Both the position numbers and the translations under genes were made by a program. A model generated the notes under the pieces. The model searched no databases, was not told where the DNA came from, and worked only from the letters and a program-made list of their open reading frames with translations. Positions 53,163 to 60,992 of a stretch of 64,000 bases of DNA are shown one piece after another. The first letter of the stretch is position 1, and the number at the start of each line of letters is the position of its first letter. This DNA is from Frankia sp. AiPa1 (GTDB taxonomy: Bacteria; Actinomycetota; Actinomycetes; Frankiales; Frankiaceae), in contig NZ_JALKFZ020000032.1 of the NCBI RefSeq assembly GCF_023243075.1, positions 34,856 through 98,855 of the forward strand. Direction: 5' to 3'.

Positions 53163-53240
53163 ATGGAGGCACTCGTCTACGCTCCGGACCAGCCCGCTGG
53201 CCTGCGGCTTCTTCCGGCCTGTCTGTTCGTCGACGTGTAG
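53163..53240 (+). pseudogene. Short ORF resembling an alcohol dehydrogenase N-terminus
   Basis: 25 codons, MEALVYAPDQPAGLRL then LPACLFVDV and TAG, with AAGGAG 7 nt before the ATG. The first 16 residues look like the beginning of a medium-chain dehydrogenase; the rest does not. Probably a remnant left after a deletion, possibly still translated ahead of the F420 gene, whose ribosome site overlaps its stop codon. Confidence 0.45.
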
Positions 53241-53250
53241 GAGCATCAAC

Positions 53251-54096
53251 GTGGAACTTGGCGTGCACGGTCTGAACGTGAAGGCGACCGTCGGGCCGCA
53301 GGCGACGGTCCGCCTGGCCCGTCTGGCCGAGGAACTCGGCTACAGCTCGTGGTTTGTTGGGGAGCATGTTGTCCTGCCCAGCCCCAGGGTGCCGGCGTCC
53401 CCGATGGCCCCGCACGACGCGATCGTCGATCCACTGGTGCACCTGACCTACGTCGCCGCGGTCACCAGGCGGCTCGAGCTCGGCACCGGGATCATCATCC
53501 TTCCCCAACGCAACCCGCTGGTGCTCGCCAAACAGGTCGCCTCCCTGGATGTGCTGAGCGACGGACGGGTGCTGCTCGGGGTGGGCGCCGGCTACCTGGA
53601 GCCGGAGATGACCGCGATCGGTGTGCCGATGGCCGACCGTGGCCGCCGCACGGACGAGTACCTCGACGCGATGACCTCACTCTGGCTGGACCCCAAGCCG
53701 TCCTATGACGGGCGGTACGTCCAGTTCGCGAACGTCGAGGCGTATCCGCGGCCGGTGCGTCCGGGAGGCCCGCGGATCGTGGTCGGTGGGCACAGCCCGG
53801 CGGCCTTCCGTCGCGCGGTCGCCCGTGGGCACGCCTGGTTCGGCCACGGCGGGCTCGCGGACCTTCCCATCCATCTGGCCGGCCTCGCGGCGGCGGCGGC
53901 CGAGACCGCCCGTCCGCAGCGGCTCGGCCGCCTGGAAATCGTCTATATGCAGATCAACCCGATCGAGGTCACGGCCGACGACGCACAGCAGTACGCCGAG
54001 CTCGGGGTCGACCGTCTGCTCGTCTATCCCCTCCCGGTCGAGTCGGAACGCGACGTCGCCGCCTTCCTCGAACGCCACGCATCCCTTCCTCACTGA
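53251..54096 (+). CDS. F420-dependent LLM-class oxidoreductase
   Basis: 281 aa luciferase-like TIM-barrel flavin/F420 enzyme. VRLARLAEELGYSSWFVGEHVVLP, LELGTGIIILPQRNPLVLAKQVASLDVLSDGRVLLGVGAGYLEPE and RTDEYLDAMTSLWLDPKPSYDGRYVQF are characteristic of the TIGR03619 F420 group. GTG 53251 is preceded by TAGGAG, 8 nt spacing; the frame opens further upstream without homologous sequence. A palindrome like that of the LysR gene lies 180 bp upstream. Confidence 0.92.
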   Translation: MELGVHGLNVKATVGPQATVRLARLAEELGYSSWFVGEHVVLPSPRVPASPMAPHDAIVDPLVHLTYVAAVTRRLELGTGIIILPQRNPLVLAKQVASLDVLSDGRVLLGVGAGYLEPEMTAIGVPMADRGRRTDEYLDAMTSLWLDPKPSYDGRYVQFANVEAYPRPVRPGGPRIVVGGHSPAAFRRAVARGHAWFGHGGLADLPIHLAGLAAAAAETARPQRLGRLEIVYMQINPIEVTADDAQQYAELGVDRLLVYPLPVESERDVAAFLERHASLPH

Positions 54097-54569
54097 TCCG
54101 CCCGTAAGGAGGTCAAGGCGCCGGACGTCGGCCGATGGAACTGGGCCGGGCAGGGGGGCAGGCTGCCGGCCAAGGCGTTCACGGTCAACCAGCATGACCT
54201 GACGCTCGCGGCCGGGCTCACCCAGTGAATCTCACCGTCCGTGATGGTTTTCGGGGGTGGTGGCGCTGCTGGTGCGTGGGGTGTCGCTTCTACCGGGTAA
54301 TGTGCCCGATTTATCCTTTCGTAACCCTGTAGAAGCGACACGGAGGTTTTCCGGGGCCAATCCGTCGTCACGCGCAGCGACGAGGAGGGCGGTGGCGGGC
54401 GCCTCCGGCCACGGCGGCGGGCTAAGTTCCACGGGCAGAACATCCTCGGCGCTGCTCTGGATCCGACTGAGGAGGCCGCGGGTCGCCGCGTCGACGATCC
54501 TTGGACCGCCGTGCCGTTCCGCGAGTGGTTGACCGGCGAGAAGGCGTCCAGGTTCGAGTATGTCGGTCG
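54097..54569. other. Non-coding region with orphan coding relics
   Basis: Two protein-like relics and a large inverted repeat. From 54106 to the TGA at 54228, in frame with the F420 gene beyond its stop, about 40 codons read VKAPDVGRWNWAGQGGRLPA and end AAGLTQ; no family recognised and no start. Confidence 0.5.
54281..54341. repeat. 13-bp perfect inverted repeat with AT-rich loop
   Basis: GTGTCGCTTCTAC at 54281-54293 and GTAGAAGCGACAC at 54329-54341, pairing perfectly, with imperfect pairing for 5-7 bp further inward. The 35-nt loop is AT-rich (GATTTATCCTTTCG). It could be a terminator stem, a binding site or the ends of a tiny mobile remnant. Confidence 0.65.
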
Positions 54570-54573
54570 TTAG
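54421..54573 (+). pseudogene. Orphan C-terminal coding fragment
   Basis: The frame reads AKFHGQNILGAALDPTEEAA ... DDPWTAVPFREWLTGEKASRFEYVGR and stops at 54571-54573, one base past the stop of the converging MFS gene. Composition and codon use look like real protein, but it has no start and no identified family; a 3' remnant of a lost gene is the simplest reading. Confidence 0.45.
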
Positions 54574-56561
54574 TCGGCCGCGTCGGCACGCAGGGCGGCG
54601 AGCTCCCGAGCCGCCGCCTGTTCGTGCTGGCGTTCGTCCTCGCGGGCCCGGCGGGGGCTCCAACGGCCGGTCAGAACGAAGATGAACGGCAGGAAGAACA
54701 CCTGGCCGCCGATGCAGACCCACCACCAGCGCTGCCACTCGCGCGGATTCTGCCGCTCGGCGTCCGCCACGCGGGCGCCGTGGGCGCTGAGGTAGGCGAG
54801 GTCATCCGCGGGGATGGTCTTCTGCGCGGCGGTCAGAATGTTGCCGTAGCGCTGGACAAGGCCCAGGTCGCTGCGGACAGCGGGACTGTGCAGGCTGGTC
54901 AGCAGCTTGACCGCGGTGGCCTGGTCGACGTGGAGCTTCGCGACGATCTCGCCTATCGCCTGGCCGGCCGCCGTCAGGTCGGACGAGTCGCGCTCCAGAA
55001 CACTCAGCGTGGCCGGATCGATCGCTCGGGCAGCGGTGAGCTGCTGGGCGCGGGCCCGCGCGGCGGTCGAGACCGCGGCGGCCTGTGCCGGGCTCGCCCC
55101 CTGTTGGGCGGCGACCTCGCGCAGCGCGGTCGACAGGGCGCCGATGTCATCCGGGTTGCGGCTCAGGGCCGCCGACGACGCCGGGTCGAGCGCCGAGAGG
55201 ACCGCGACCTCGTTCGGGTGGGCCGCGGCGATCGCCCGCACCCGCTGCCCGTGGTCGACCAGCGTGGAGGTCGCCGGCAGGATCAGGATGATGGAGACGA
55301 GCCCGCCCGCCACGACCAACCGCAGGATCCAGCCCCAGATGGCCAGGCCCGGGGCGGTCGCGGCGGGGCTGATTTTCTCCACCGTCTCGGTGAAGGCCGC
55401 CATCCAGGCGACATAGGCCATGCCACCGCCGACCGACATGAGCACGAAATAGCCCGCGAGCGTGTAGTAGCCGGTGCCCGCGTGCGTCGCGGCGAGGGAG
55501 AACAGCAGGCTGCCACCGGCGTTCATCGCCATGCCGAGCACCATGAACGGCTTGCGGACCCGCAGTCCGTCCGACAACAGGCCGGACACCACCAGCGCGG
55601 TCGCATTGGCTATCCAGAACCAGTTCGCCAGCGCATTGGCCCGCGACTCCGAATACCCGTAGACCGTCGAGAAATAGACGACGACGAAACCAACCAGAGT
55701 GTAGTAGAGCAGCAGGAAAACGCCGATTGCCACCGACGGGGCGACCACCCGAAAGCGGATCACCCGCCCCCACATGCCCGCGTCGGCGCCGGCTTCGGTC
55801 GGCTGGGTTCCGGCGGCCCGGGCCTCGATGAGCGCCCGGTCGCGCAGGCTCACCATGAGCTGGTCGCGCAGGCTGGGGGTGAGCTCCCGCAGCCCGATCG
55901 CGGCCAGCACGGAGACGGTCAGGCCGACGATCCCGCAGACATGGAACTGGAAACGCCAGTCCGGGTGGGCGTCGAGGGTGTTGCTGGACACCATGGTGGA
56001 CGTCAGGCTGCCCAGGACCGGCCCCAGCGCCCAGAACCCCATCGCGAATCCGCGGCCGATCTGTGGGGAGAAGTCACGCACCAGTGCCGGCGTGGCCACC
56101 AGCACGATGCCCTCGACGAATGCCAGCAGAGTGATCAGCGAGGAGAACCACAGCCGGCTCGGGGCGTTCGGCAATCCCAGCAGCGCGATGAGGGTGACGA
56201 CGAGCAGGCCGCCGGCGACGAGGTTCGCCCGGCCCCAGCGGTCGACCAGCCCGGCGAACAGGGACGCGAACGCGCCGGCGACATTCGCCGCGATGATCAT
56301 CACGACGAAGCTGGTGAAGGAGTAGTGGTAGTGCCTGATGATCTGGGTGGCTACGGCGCCCTGCGTGTAGAGCGCGTAGTACAGGTAGATCGTGCTGATC
56401 ACGACAATTGCCAGGTAGAGCTGGCGCTGCCGCAGTGGTGGATAGTAATCGATCTGTCGTGACCAGAGCCGCCGTACACCATAAGCCGTTATCGCCGTCG
56501 CCGTCGCCGTCGCCGACTCCGCCGGCGGGCGGGCCGGCGGAGTCGGCGCTGTCAGCCCCAT
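54570..56561 (-). CDS. MFS transporter with large extracytoplasmic domain
   Basis: 663 aa. Eleven hydrophobic segments typical of the major facilitator superfamily (LVDRWGRANLVAGGLLVVTLI holds the loop 2-3 motif). Between span 11 and a final span (WWWVCIGGQVFFLPFIFVLTG) lies a roughly 190-residue hydrophilic, Ala-rich helical domain (HPNEVAVLSALDPASSAALS, LTAARAIDPATLSVLERDSS, VKLLTSLHSPAVRSDL). Ends with a charged cytoplasmic tail. ATG 56561 preferred (AAGG upstream). Substrate unknown; the domain is probably outside the membrane. Confidence 0.85.
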   Translation of the reverse strand: MGLTAPTPPARPPAESATATATAITAYGVRRLWSRQIDYYPPLRQRQLYLAIVVISTIYLYYALYTQGAVATQIIRHYHYSFTSFVVMIIAANVAGAFASLFAGLVDRWGRANLVAGGLLVVTLIALLGLPNAPSRLWFSSLITLLAFVEGIVLVATPALVRDFSPQIGRGFAMGFWALGPVLGSLTSTMVSSNTLDAHPDWRFQFHVCGIVGLTVSVLAAIGLRELTPSLRDQLMVSLRDRALIEARAAGTQPTEAGADAGMWGRVIRFRVVAPSVAIGVFLLLYYTLVGFVVVYFSTVYGYSESRANALANWFWIANATALVVSGLLSDGLRVRKPFMVLGMAMNAGGSLLFSLAATHAGTGYYTLAGYFVLMSVGGGMAYVAWMAAFTETVEKISPAATAPGLAIWGWILRLVVAGGLVSIILILPATSTLVDHGQRVRAIAAAHPNEVAVLSALDPASSAALSRNPDDIGALSTALREVAAQQGASPAQAAAVSTAARARAQQLTAARAIDPATLSVLERDSSDLTAAGQAIGEIVAKLHVDQATAVKLLTSLHSPAVRSDLGLVQRYGNILTAAQKTIPADDLAYLSAHGARVADAERQNPREWQRWWWVCIGGQVFFLPFIFVLTGRWSPRRAREDERQHEQAAARELAALRADAAD

Positions 56562-56775
56562 CGCCTTACCTTCGCCGCCGCGGGTCGCACGGCTGAAAAG
56601 AGGCACGGTTCGGCGAGGAACCTCGGTCGACTATCGGCGGATAAATCGGCGACCACCACGCGGCGACGATAGGCGATGGAAAGTCGCCTGGCAAGCGTTC
56701 GCCGGTCGAATCGCCATCCGACTGTGCCATCTGTTGTCCGACGCCCGGCCTGGCCTTTTAGGCTGGCCTCGCTGG

Positions 56776-58092
56776 TTACGTCGCCTCGCTGGGAACAAGG
56801 CGTTCTCGCCCGCGGGGCAGTAGCACCGGAGTGGCGAGTATGAGCAGGCCGGCGACGGTGATGGCGGTGCGGGGGCTGGTCGCGCCCGCGAGCAGGCCGC
56901 CCAGGGCGGTGAGGCCGGCGATGGCGGTGCTGGTGCTGATCGACCAGGCCGTCAGGACCCGGGCGACGCGGTCGCGCGGAGTCTGTTCGAGCCGGTAGGT
57001 GGCGAGCACGGGTGCATACATGCTCATGCAGATGATGATCAGGAGCTCGACGACGATCACCGTCAGCAGCCCGGCGACGCCGGGACGGACGAGCGCCAGC
57101 CCGATCAGCCAGACCACCCGCAGCGTCCCGACGGCGCGGAACACCCAAAGCCGCCCGCGGCGCGCCACGACCCGGCGGGCCAGCCGCGAGCCGATCAGGC
57201 CGCCGACGCACGGTACGGCGAACGCAAGCCCGTACTGCCAGGGGGGCATGCCGTACTCACCGAGCAGCAGCACCGCCAGCAACGGTTCCGTCGCCATGAT
57301 CATCCCGTTGACGAGCAGGGCGTTGAAGAACAGCGCGCGCAGCTCGGGATGGCCGAGGATGTGCCGCCAGCCCTGGAGCGCCGCAGCGCCCCGACCCTGC
57401 CCGGTGCTCTGGCCGTCGACATCGGGCGGCCCTTCCCGGTGCGCGCGGCGCTCCCCGTTTCGCTGGCGGGCACTGTCCACGTCCTGCTGGCTGGTCTGCC
57501 GGCCGTCCCGCTCGCCGGTCTGTTCGCGGATGGCGGTGAGGCCGAGGGCGGACAGCAGGTAGCTGACGGCGTCGGCCACAACCGTGGTGACCGGGCCGAA
57601 CAGGCCGATCGCCGCGCCGCCCAGCGGTGGGCCGAGCGCCAGCGAGCTCCAGGATGTCGACTCGAACCTCGCGTTCGCGACCAGCAGGTCGCCGGGACGA
57701 ACCAGGACCTTGAGGTAGCCGCCGCTGGCCGCGTTGAACGCTATCTTTGCCGCGGCCACCAGAATGGACACAACCAGAAGTTGTGCAATGGTGAGCCGGC
57801 CGAGGAGGTAGGCCAACGGGACCGTCAGCATCGCCGCGCACCGGGCCAGGTCCATCGCGACCATCACCGAACGGGCTCGGCGGGATTCCACCCAGGGTCC
57901 GAGCGGTATCGCGAGCAGTGCTCCCACCGCCGGCCCGACGGCCGACAGCGCGGACACCTCGGCGGCGCCGGCATGCAGCACCACCACGGCAATCAGTGGA
58001 AACGCGCCGAACCCCAGCCCAGTGCCATAGGCGCTGACCGCGTACGCGGCCCACAGCCACCTGAACTCCCGTCCCAGCGATCGCCTGCCCAC
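56776..58092 (-). CDS. MFS transporter (MFS_3/EntS-like)
   Basis: 438 aa, about 11-12 membrane spans. FRWLWAAYAVSAYGTGLGFGAFPLIAVVVL, GPWVESRRARSVMVAMDLARCAAML and FESTSWSSLALGPPLGGAAIGLFG are typical for the exporters related to EntS and macrolide pumps. A long Gln/Arg/Asp-rich central cytoplasmic loop (GERDGRQTSQQDVDSARQRN) is longer than usual. Divergent from the LysR gene. Confidence 0.88.
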   Translation of the reverse strand: MGRRSLGREFRWLWAAYAVSAYGTGLGFGAFPLIAVVVLHAGAAEVSALSAVGPAVGALLAIPLGPWVESRRARSVMVAMDLARCAAMLTVPLAYLLGRLTIAQLLVVSILVAAAKIAFNAASGGYLKVLVRPGDLLVANARFESTSWSSLALGPPLGGAAIGLFGPVTTVVADAVSYLLSALGLTAIREQTGERDGRQTSQQDVDSARQRNGERRAHREGPPDVDGQSTGQGRGAAALQGWRHILGHPELRALFFNALLVNGMIMATEPLLAVLLLGEYGMPPWQYGLAFAVPCVGGLIGSRLARRVVARRGRLWVFRAVGTLRVVWLIGLALVRPGVAGLLTVIVVELLIIICMSMYAPVLATYRLEQTPRDRVARVLTAWSISTSTAIAGLTALGGLLAGATSPRTAITVAGLLILATPVLLPRGRERLVPSEAT

Positions 58093-58264
58093 CGATCTAC
58101 ATGCCCCTTCGAGGTTCTCCGCCTGCTCTCCCGGCGTACTCCGTCCGAGCCATGCGCCGCGCCGCCGGTGTCGCGTTCGGTGTGCGGATGGACTGTCGGA
58201 CGTCGGCCCGCCCGATCGAATCAGGACCTCGCCGCGTGATCAAACATCCAGCCGGACCGCATTC

Positions 58265-58281
58265 CACAACCATTGGTTGTG
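58265..58281. promoter_or_regulatory. 17-bp palindrome just upstream of the LysR gene
   Basis: CACAACCATTGGTTGTG is a perfect dyad around one base, ending 15 bp before the LysR start. Near-identical to 53054-53070, differing only by transitions at symmetrical positions. The position suggests autoregulation. Confidence 0.65.
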
Positions 58282-58296
58282 CGCTAGGGTCCACGG

Positions 58297-59271
58297 ATGG
58301 ACCTGGATGGCGTGCGTACGTTTGTCGCCATCGCGGACGTCGGGCAGTTCCAGGACGCGGGCGCGCTGCTGGGGGTCAGCCAGCAGGCCGTCTCCAAGCG
58401 CATCGCCGCGTTGGAGAAGGACCTCGGGGTGCGGCTGTTCGTGCGCACCGCCCGCGGCGCGCGGATCACCATCGACGGCCAGGCGTTCCTGCCGCACGCC
58501 CGGGAGCTCCTGCGGGCAGCGGAACGGGCCGTGGAGTCCGTGCGCCCCGGCCGGCGGGCGCTGCGGGTGGATGTCGTCAACCGGCGCGTCGCCGCGGCGG
58601 TGCTGCTCCAGGACTTCTACCGTGCGCATCCCGAGACCGAGCTCGATGTCGTCACCCTGGACATCGACGTCCACGCCGCCGCCGCCGCTGTCGAAGCCGG
58701 CACGATCGACGCCACCTTCCACGCCGTCCCGGTGCCCCCCACCGGGGCGCGGGTGCTGCCGGCGGCGCTCGCGAGCATGCGGGTCATCGACGAACCGCAC
58801 GAGCTGCTCGTCGGCCCGCGCCATGCGTTCGCCTACGCGCGTTTCCTGCGCCCGCGGATGCTGGTCGGGCATCGAATCTGGATGCCCGGCATGGCACCCG
58901 GCACGGAATGGGCCGCCTATTACATCGAGTTCGCTGCCGCTTTTGACCTGACCATCGACCTCGTCGGACCCATCTTCGGCAACGAGGCGCTACTGGAGGA
59001 GATCGCCGAGTCGGACGACCTGGCGACTCTCGTCGGTGAACGTTCACGCTACCTCTGGCCGGACCGGTACGATCTGCGGCGCGTTCCGATCCGTGACCCG
59101 TCTCCGATCTACCCGATGTCCCTGATCTGGCGGCGCGACAATCCCCATCCGGCGCTGGGGAGTCTGCGCGACCATCTCGACGTCCGGCGAGCCGACGCGG
59201 ACAGGTCGGACGCGGACGCTGATCTCTGGACGCCGGCCTGGCACACCCTGTCCGTGCCGGAGTCCCGTTGA
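58297..59271 (+). CDS. LysR-family regulator
   Basis: 324 aa. N-terminal winged HTH (LDGVRTFVAIADVGQFQDAGALLGVSQQAVSKRIAALEKDLGVRLFVRTARGARITIDGQAFLPHARELL) followed by a type-2 periplasmic-binding effector domain with an acidic C-terminal extension. Start ATG 58297 is standard. The divergent partner is an MFS exporter, a common LysR arrangement; the palindrome shared with the F420 oxidoreductase suggests a second target. Confidence 0.92.
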   Translation: MDLDGVRTFVAIADVGQFQDAGALLGVSQQAVSKRIAALEKDLGVRLFVRTARGARITIDGQAFLPHARELLRAAERAVESVRPGRRALRVDVVNRRVAAAVLLQDFYRAHPETELDVVTLDIDVHAAAAAVEAGTIDATFHAVPVPPTGARVLPAALASMRVIDEPHELLVGPRHAFAYARFLRPRMLVGHRIWMPGMAPGTEWAAYYIEFAAAFDLTIDLVGPIFGNEALLEEIAESDDLATLVGERSRYLWPDRYDLRRVPIRDPSPIYPMSLIWRRDNPHPALGSLRDHLDVRRADADRSDADADLWTPAWHTLSVPESR

Positions 59272-59303
59272 GGGAGACGATGTCCGGTCCACAGCACGGC
59301 GTC

Positions 59304-59388
59304 GATCGGTCACGGAGATTGATCGGTCACGGAGATTGATCGGTCACGAAAGTCGATTGGTCCCGGAAGTCGATCGGTCCTGGCAGTA
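59304..59388. repeat. Five 17-bp tandem units
   Basis: GATCGGTCACGGAGATT twice exactly (59304-59320, 59321-59337), then three diverging units at 59338-59354, 59355-59371 and 59372-59388 beginning GAT[CT]GGTC. They fill the gap between the LysR and DCC genes and end 34 bp before the DCC gene start. Confidence 0.85.
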
Positions 59389-59421
59389 GGGAGGTGACGA
59401 TCCTGCGGGCACAGTGGAGAG

Positions 59422-59886
59422 ATGACGGATCAGCTCAGAAGTCCGGATCGTGCCTTCGGCCGGCAGCCGCTGTTCACTTATGACGGGGACTGCGGGTTCT
59501 GTACCCGGTCGGCGCAGTTCATCGTGAGCGTGGTGCGGCCCGCGGTCGAGGTCGAGGCGTCGCAGCGGCTGCCGCTGGCCGAGCTGGGGGTGAGCGAGCG
59601 CGACGCCGCACGGGCGGTGCAGTGGATCGGGCCGGACGGGCGACGGGCATCCGGCGCGGCCGCGATCGCGCTGCTCCTGCGCCGGGCCGGCCCCACTGGA
59701 CGGGCCGCCCCGGTCTGGCGGGCTGTCGGATGGGTCATGGCGATCCCGCCGGTCTCCTGGCTAGCGGCCGGCGTGTACCGGCTGGTGGCCGTCCACCGCC
59801 ACCGGCTGCCCGGCGGCACGGCCAGCTGCGCCGTTCCGTCGAGCAGCCGCCGCCGACCGGAGGCGACCGCGCGGACGGTCAGATGA
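59422..59886 (+). CDS. DCC-family (DUF393) thiol-disulfide oxidoreductase-like protein
   Basis: 154 aa. The hallmark DGDCGFC near residue 21 (FTYDGDCGFCTRSAQFIV) identifies the DCC family, thioredoxin-like proteins of poorly known function. The rest (VQWIGPDGRRASGAAAIALLLRR, WLAAGVYRLVAVHRHRLPGG) fits. Basic low-complexity tail. Confidence 0.88.
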   Translation: MTDQLRSPDRAFGRQPLFTYDGDCGFCTRSAQFIVSVVRPAVEVEASQRLPLAELGVSERDAARAVQWIGPDGRRASGAAAIALLLRRAGPTGRAAPVWRAVGWVMAIPPVSWLAAGVYRLVAVHRHRLPGGTASCAVPSSSRRRPEATARTVR

Positions 59887-60035
59887 TCTCGGTCGAGTCG
59901 ACGCACTACCTTCTCGCGCATGCCGCGCCGGACCCCGTCACCGCGCTGGTCGCGCCGGCCCGAGTCCCGGCAGCTACCGCTCCGGCCGCGCCGAACTCGA
60001 CGTCGTCTTCCGGCCGACGAGGCGTGATCGGGCCG
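59887..60035 (+). other. Possible frameshifted small coding relic
   Basis: From an ATG at 59883 the frame reads MISVESTHYLLAHAAPDPVT then VAPARVP, after which a shift of one base gives GSYRSGRAELDVVFRPTRRD running on to about 60130 antisense to the TetR 3' end. Both halves look protein-like, suggesting a gene broken by one indel; no family identified. Confidence 0.3.
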
Positions 60036-60677
60036 TCATTGGGCTCCCACCGGAACGGGAGCAGACCCGGTGGTTCCGCGGTCATCGCTGGGCTGCCGAG
60101 GAGATGACGCGGGGATGGCGTTGTCGATGAGGACGGCGGCGATGGCGGCGGCGGTGGGGAAGGATTCGCTGTTGAGGACTCGGGTGCGGGCCGAGGCGCC
60201 GTCGATGAGCAGCGCCAGTTGTTCGCCGAGTTGTTCGGGGTTGGTGGCGCCGGCTTCGCGGGCGGTCTCGGTGAGCCGCGCGGCGATGGCGGTCTTGTAG
60301 TCGCGTGCGTACTGGGATGCGGGATGTTGGGGGTCGTGGAGTTCGACGGCCGCCGCGATGTAGGGGCACAGGGGAGTGGACGCGGGTATCTCGAAGGCGG
60401 CGAGGAGTCGTTCGCGGGGTGTGAGGTCGGTGCGGTCGAACACTCCGGGCATGACGTCGGGATCGAATCGGCGCAGGTATTCGGCGACGAGTTCGTCCTT
60501 GCTGGTGAAGTGCTGGTAGGCCGTGCGCTTGGACACCTGGGCCACGGCGCAGAGCTGGTCCATGCCAGTGCGGTTGATGCCCTGATCGCGGAACAGCTGC
60601 TGTGACGCGCTGAGTATGCGCTCGCGTGCGCCCCTGCCGCGGCGCCGGCCCAGCGGGCCCTTCTCCAACTCCGTCAT
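60036..60677 (-). CDS. TetR-family regulator
   Basis: 213 aa. N-terminal TetR HTH: RERILSASQQLFRDQGINRTGMDQLCAVAQVSKRTAYQHFTSKDELVAEYLRRF; C-terminal ligand domain resembles the TetR_C_33-like group (LCPYIAAAVELHDPQHPASQYARDYK). GGAGG lies almost directly before ATG 60677, so the transcript may be translated with a very short leader. A palindrome 11-36 bp upstream suggests autorepression; the SDR gene to the right, preceded by a related palindrome, is the likely target. Confidence 0.9.
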   Translation of the reverse strand: MTELEKGPLGRRRGRGARERILSASQQLFRDQGINRTGMDQLCAVAQVSKRTAYQHFTSKDELVAEYLRRFDPDVMPGVFDRTDLTPRERLLAAFEIPASTPLCPYIAAAVELHDPQHPASQYARDYKTAIAARLTETAREAGATNPEQLGEQLALLIDGASARTRVLNSESFPTAAAIAAVLIDNAIPASSPRQPSDDRGTTGSAPVPVGAQ

Positions 60678-60687
60678 GCCTCCAGCA

Positions 60688-60713
60688 TAGACCGTTCGGT
60701 ACAGATCGGTCTA
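60688..60713. promoter_or_regulatory. TetR operator candidate
   Basis: Imperfect 26-bp dyad: left half TAGACCGTTCGGT (60688-60700), right half ACAGATCGGTCTA (60701-60713); 11 of 13 positions are symmetrical. It lies directly in front of the TetR start. Confidence 0.6.
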
Positions 60714-60948
60714 CATAGCTTGCGTTCGGGTTGATCATCCGTTACGTTAAGTATACGGTACGGTGTACATATGCCTGGACCGTGCGCCCTTCGCGATGAC
60801 GGAGATCTCGCAGGGTGAGAGCGGTCCCGATGATCGTCGGTGCGGCGGTGTGCCGGGCGTCCCGCGGCGGGGTTGGTACCGACCGGTGTATGTAGCTTGC
60901 TCTCCGGCCAGCCATCGGGTACGTTAGGTACACAGTCCGGTTTATATA
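60704..60948. repeat. Diverged direct duplication of a 68-bp promoter module
   Basis: 60704-60771 and 60881-60948 align without gaps at about two thirds identity, sharing TAGCTTGC and TACGTTA at equal positions. The second copy ends in TTTATATA just ahead of the SDR gene; the first sits beside the TetR operator. The segment between is GC-rich and non-coding. Confidence 0.55.
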
Positions 60949-60960
60949 AGAACCGAACTG
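60933..60960. promoter_or_regulatory. Operator candidate over SDR promoter
   Basis: CAGTCCGGTT (60933-60942) and AACCGAACTG (60951-60960) are inverted with one mismatch and enclose TATATAAG, a plausible -10 region. It shares CCG-rich arms with the TetR operator and begins 60 bp before the SDR start. Confidence 0.55.
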
Positions 60961-60992
60961 TTTCGGATACCCATCAATTCAACGGAGTGATC

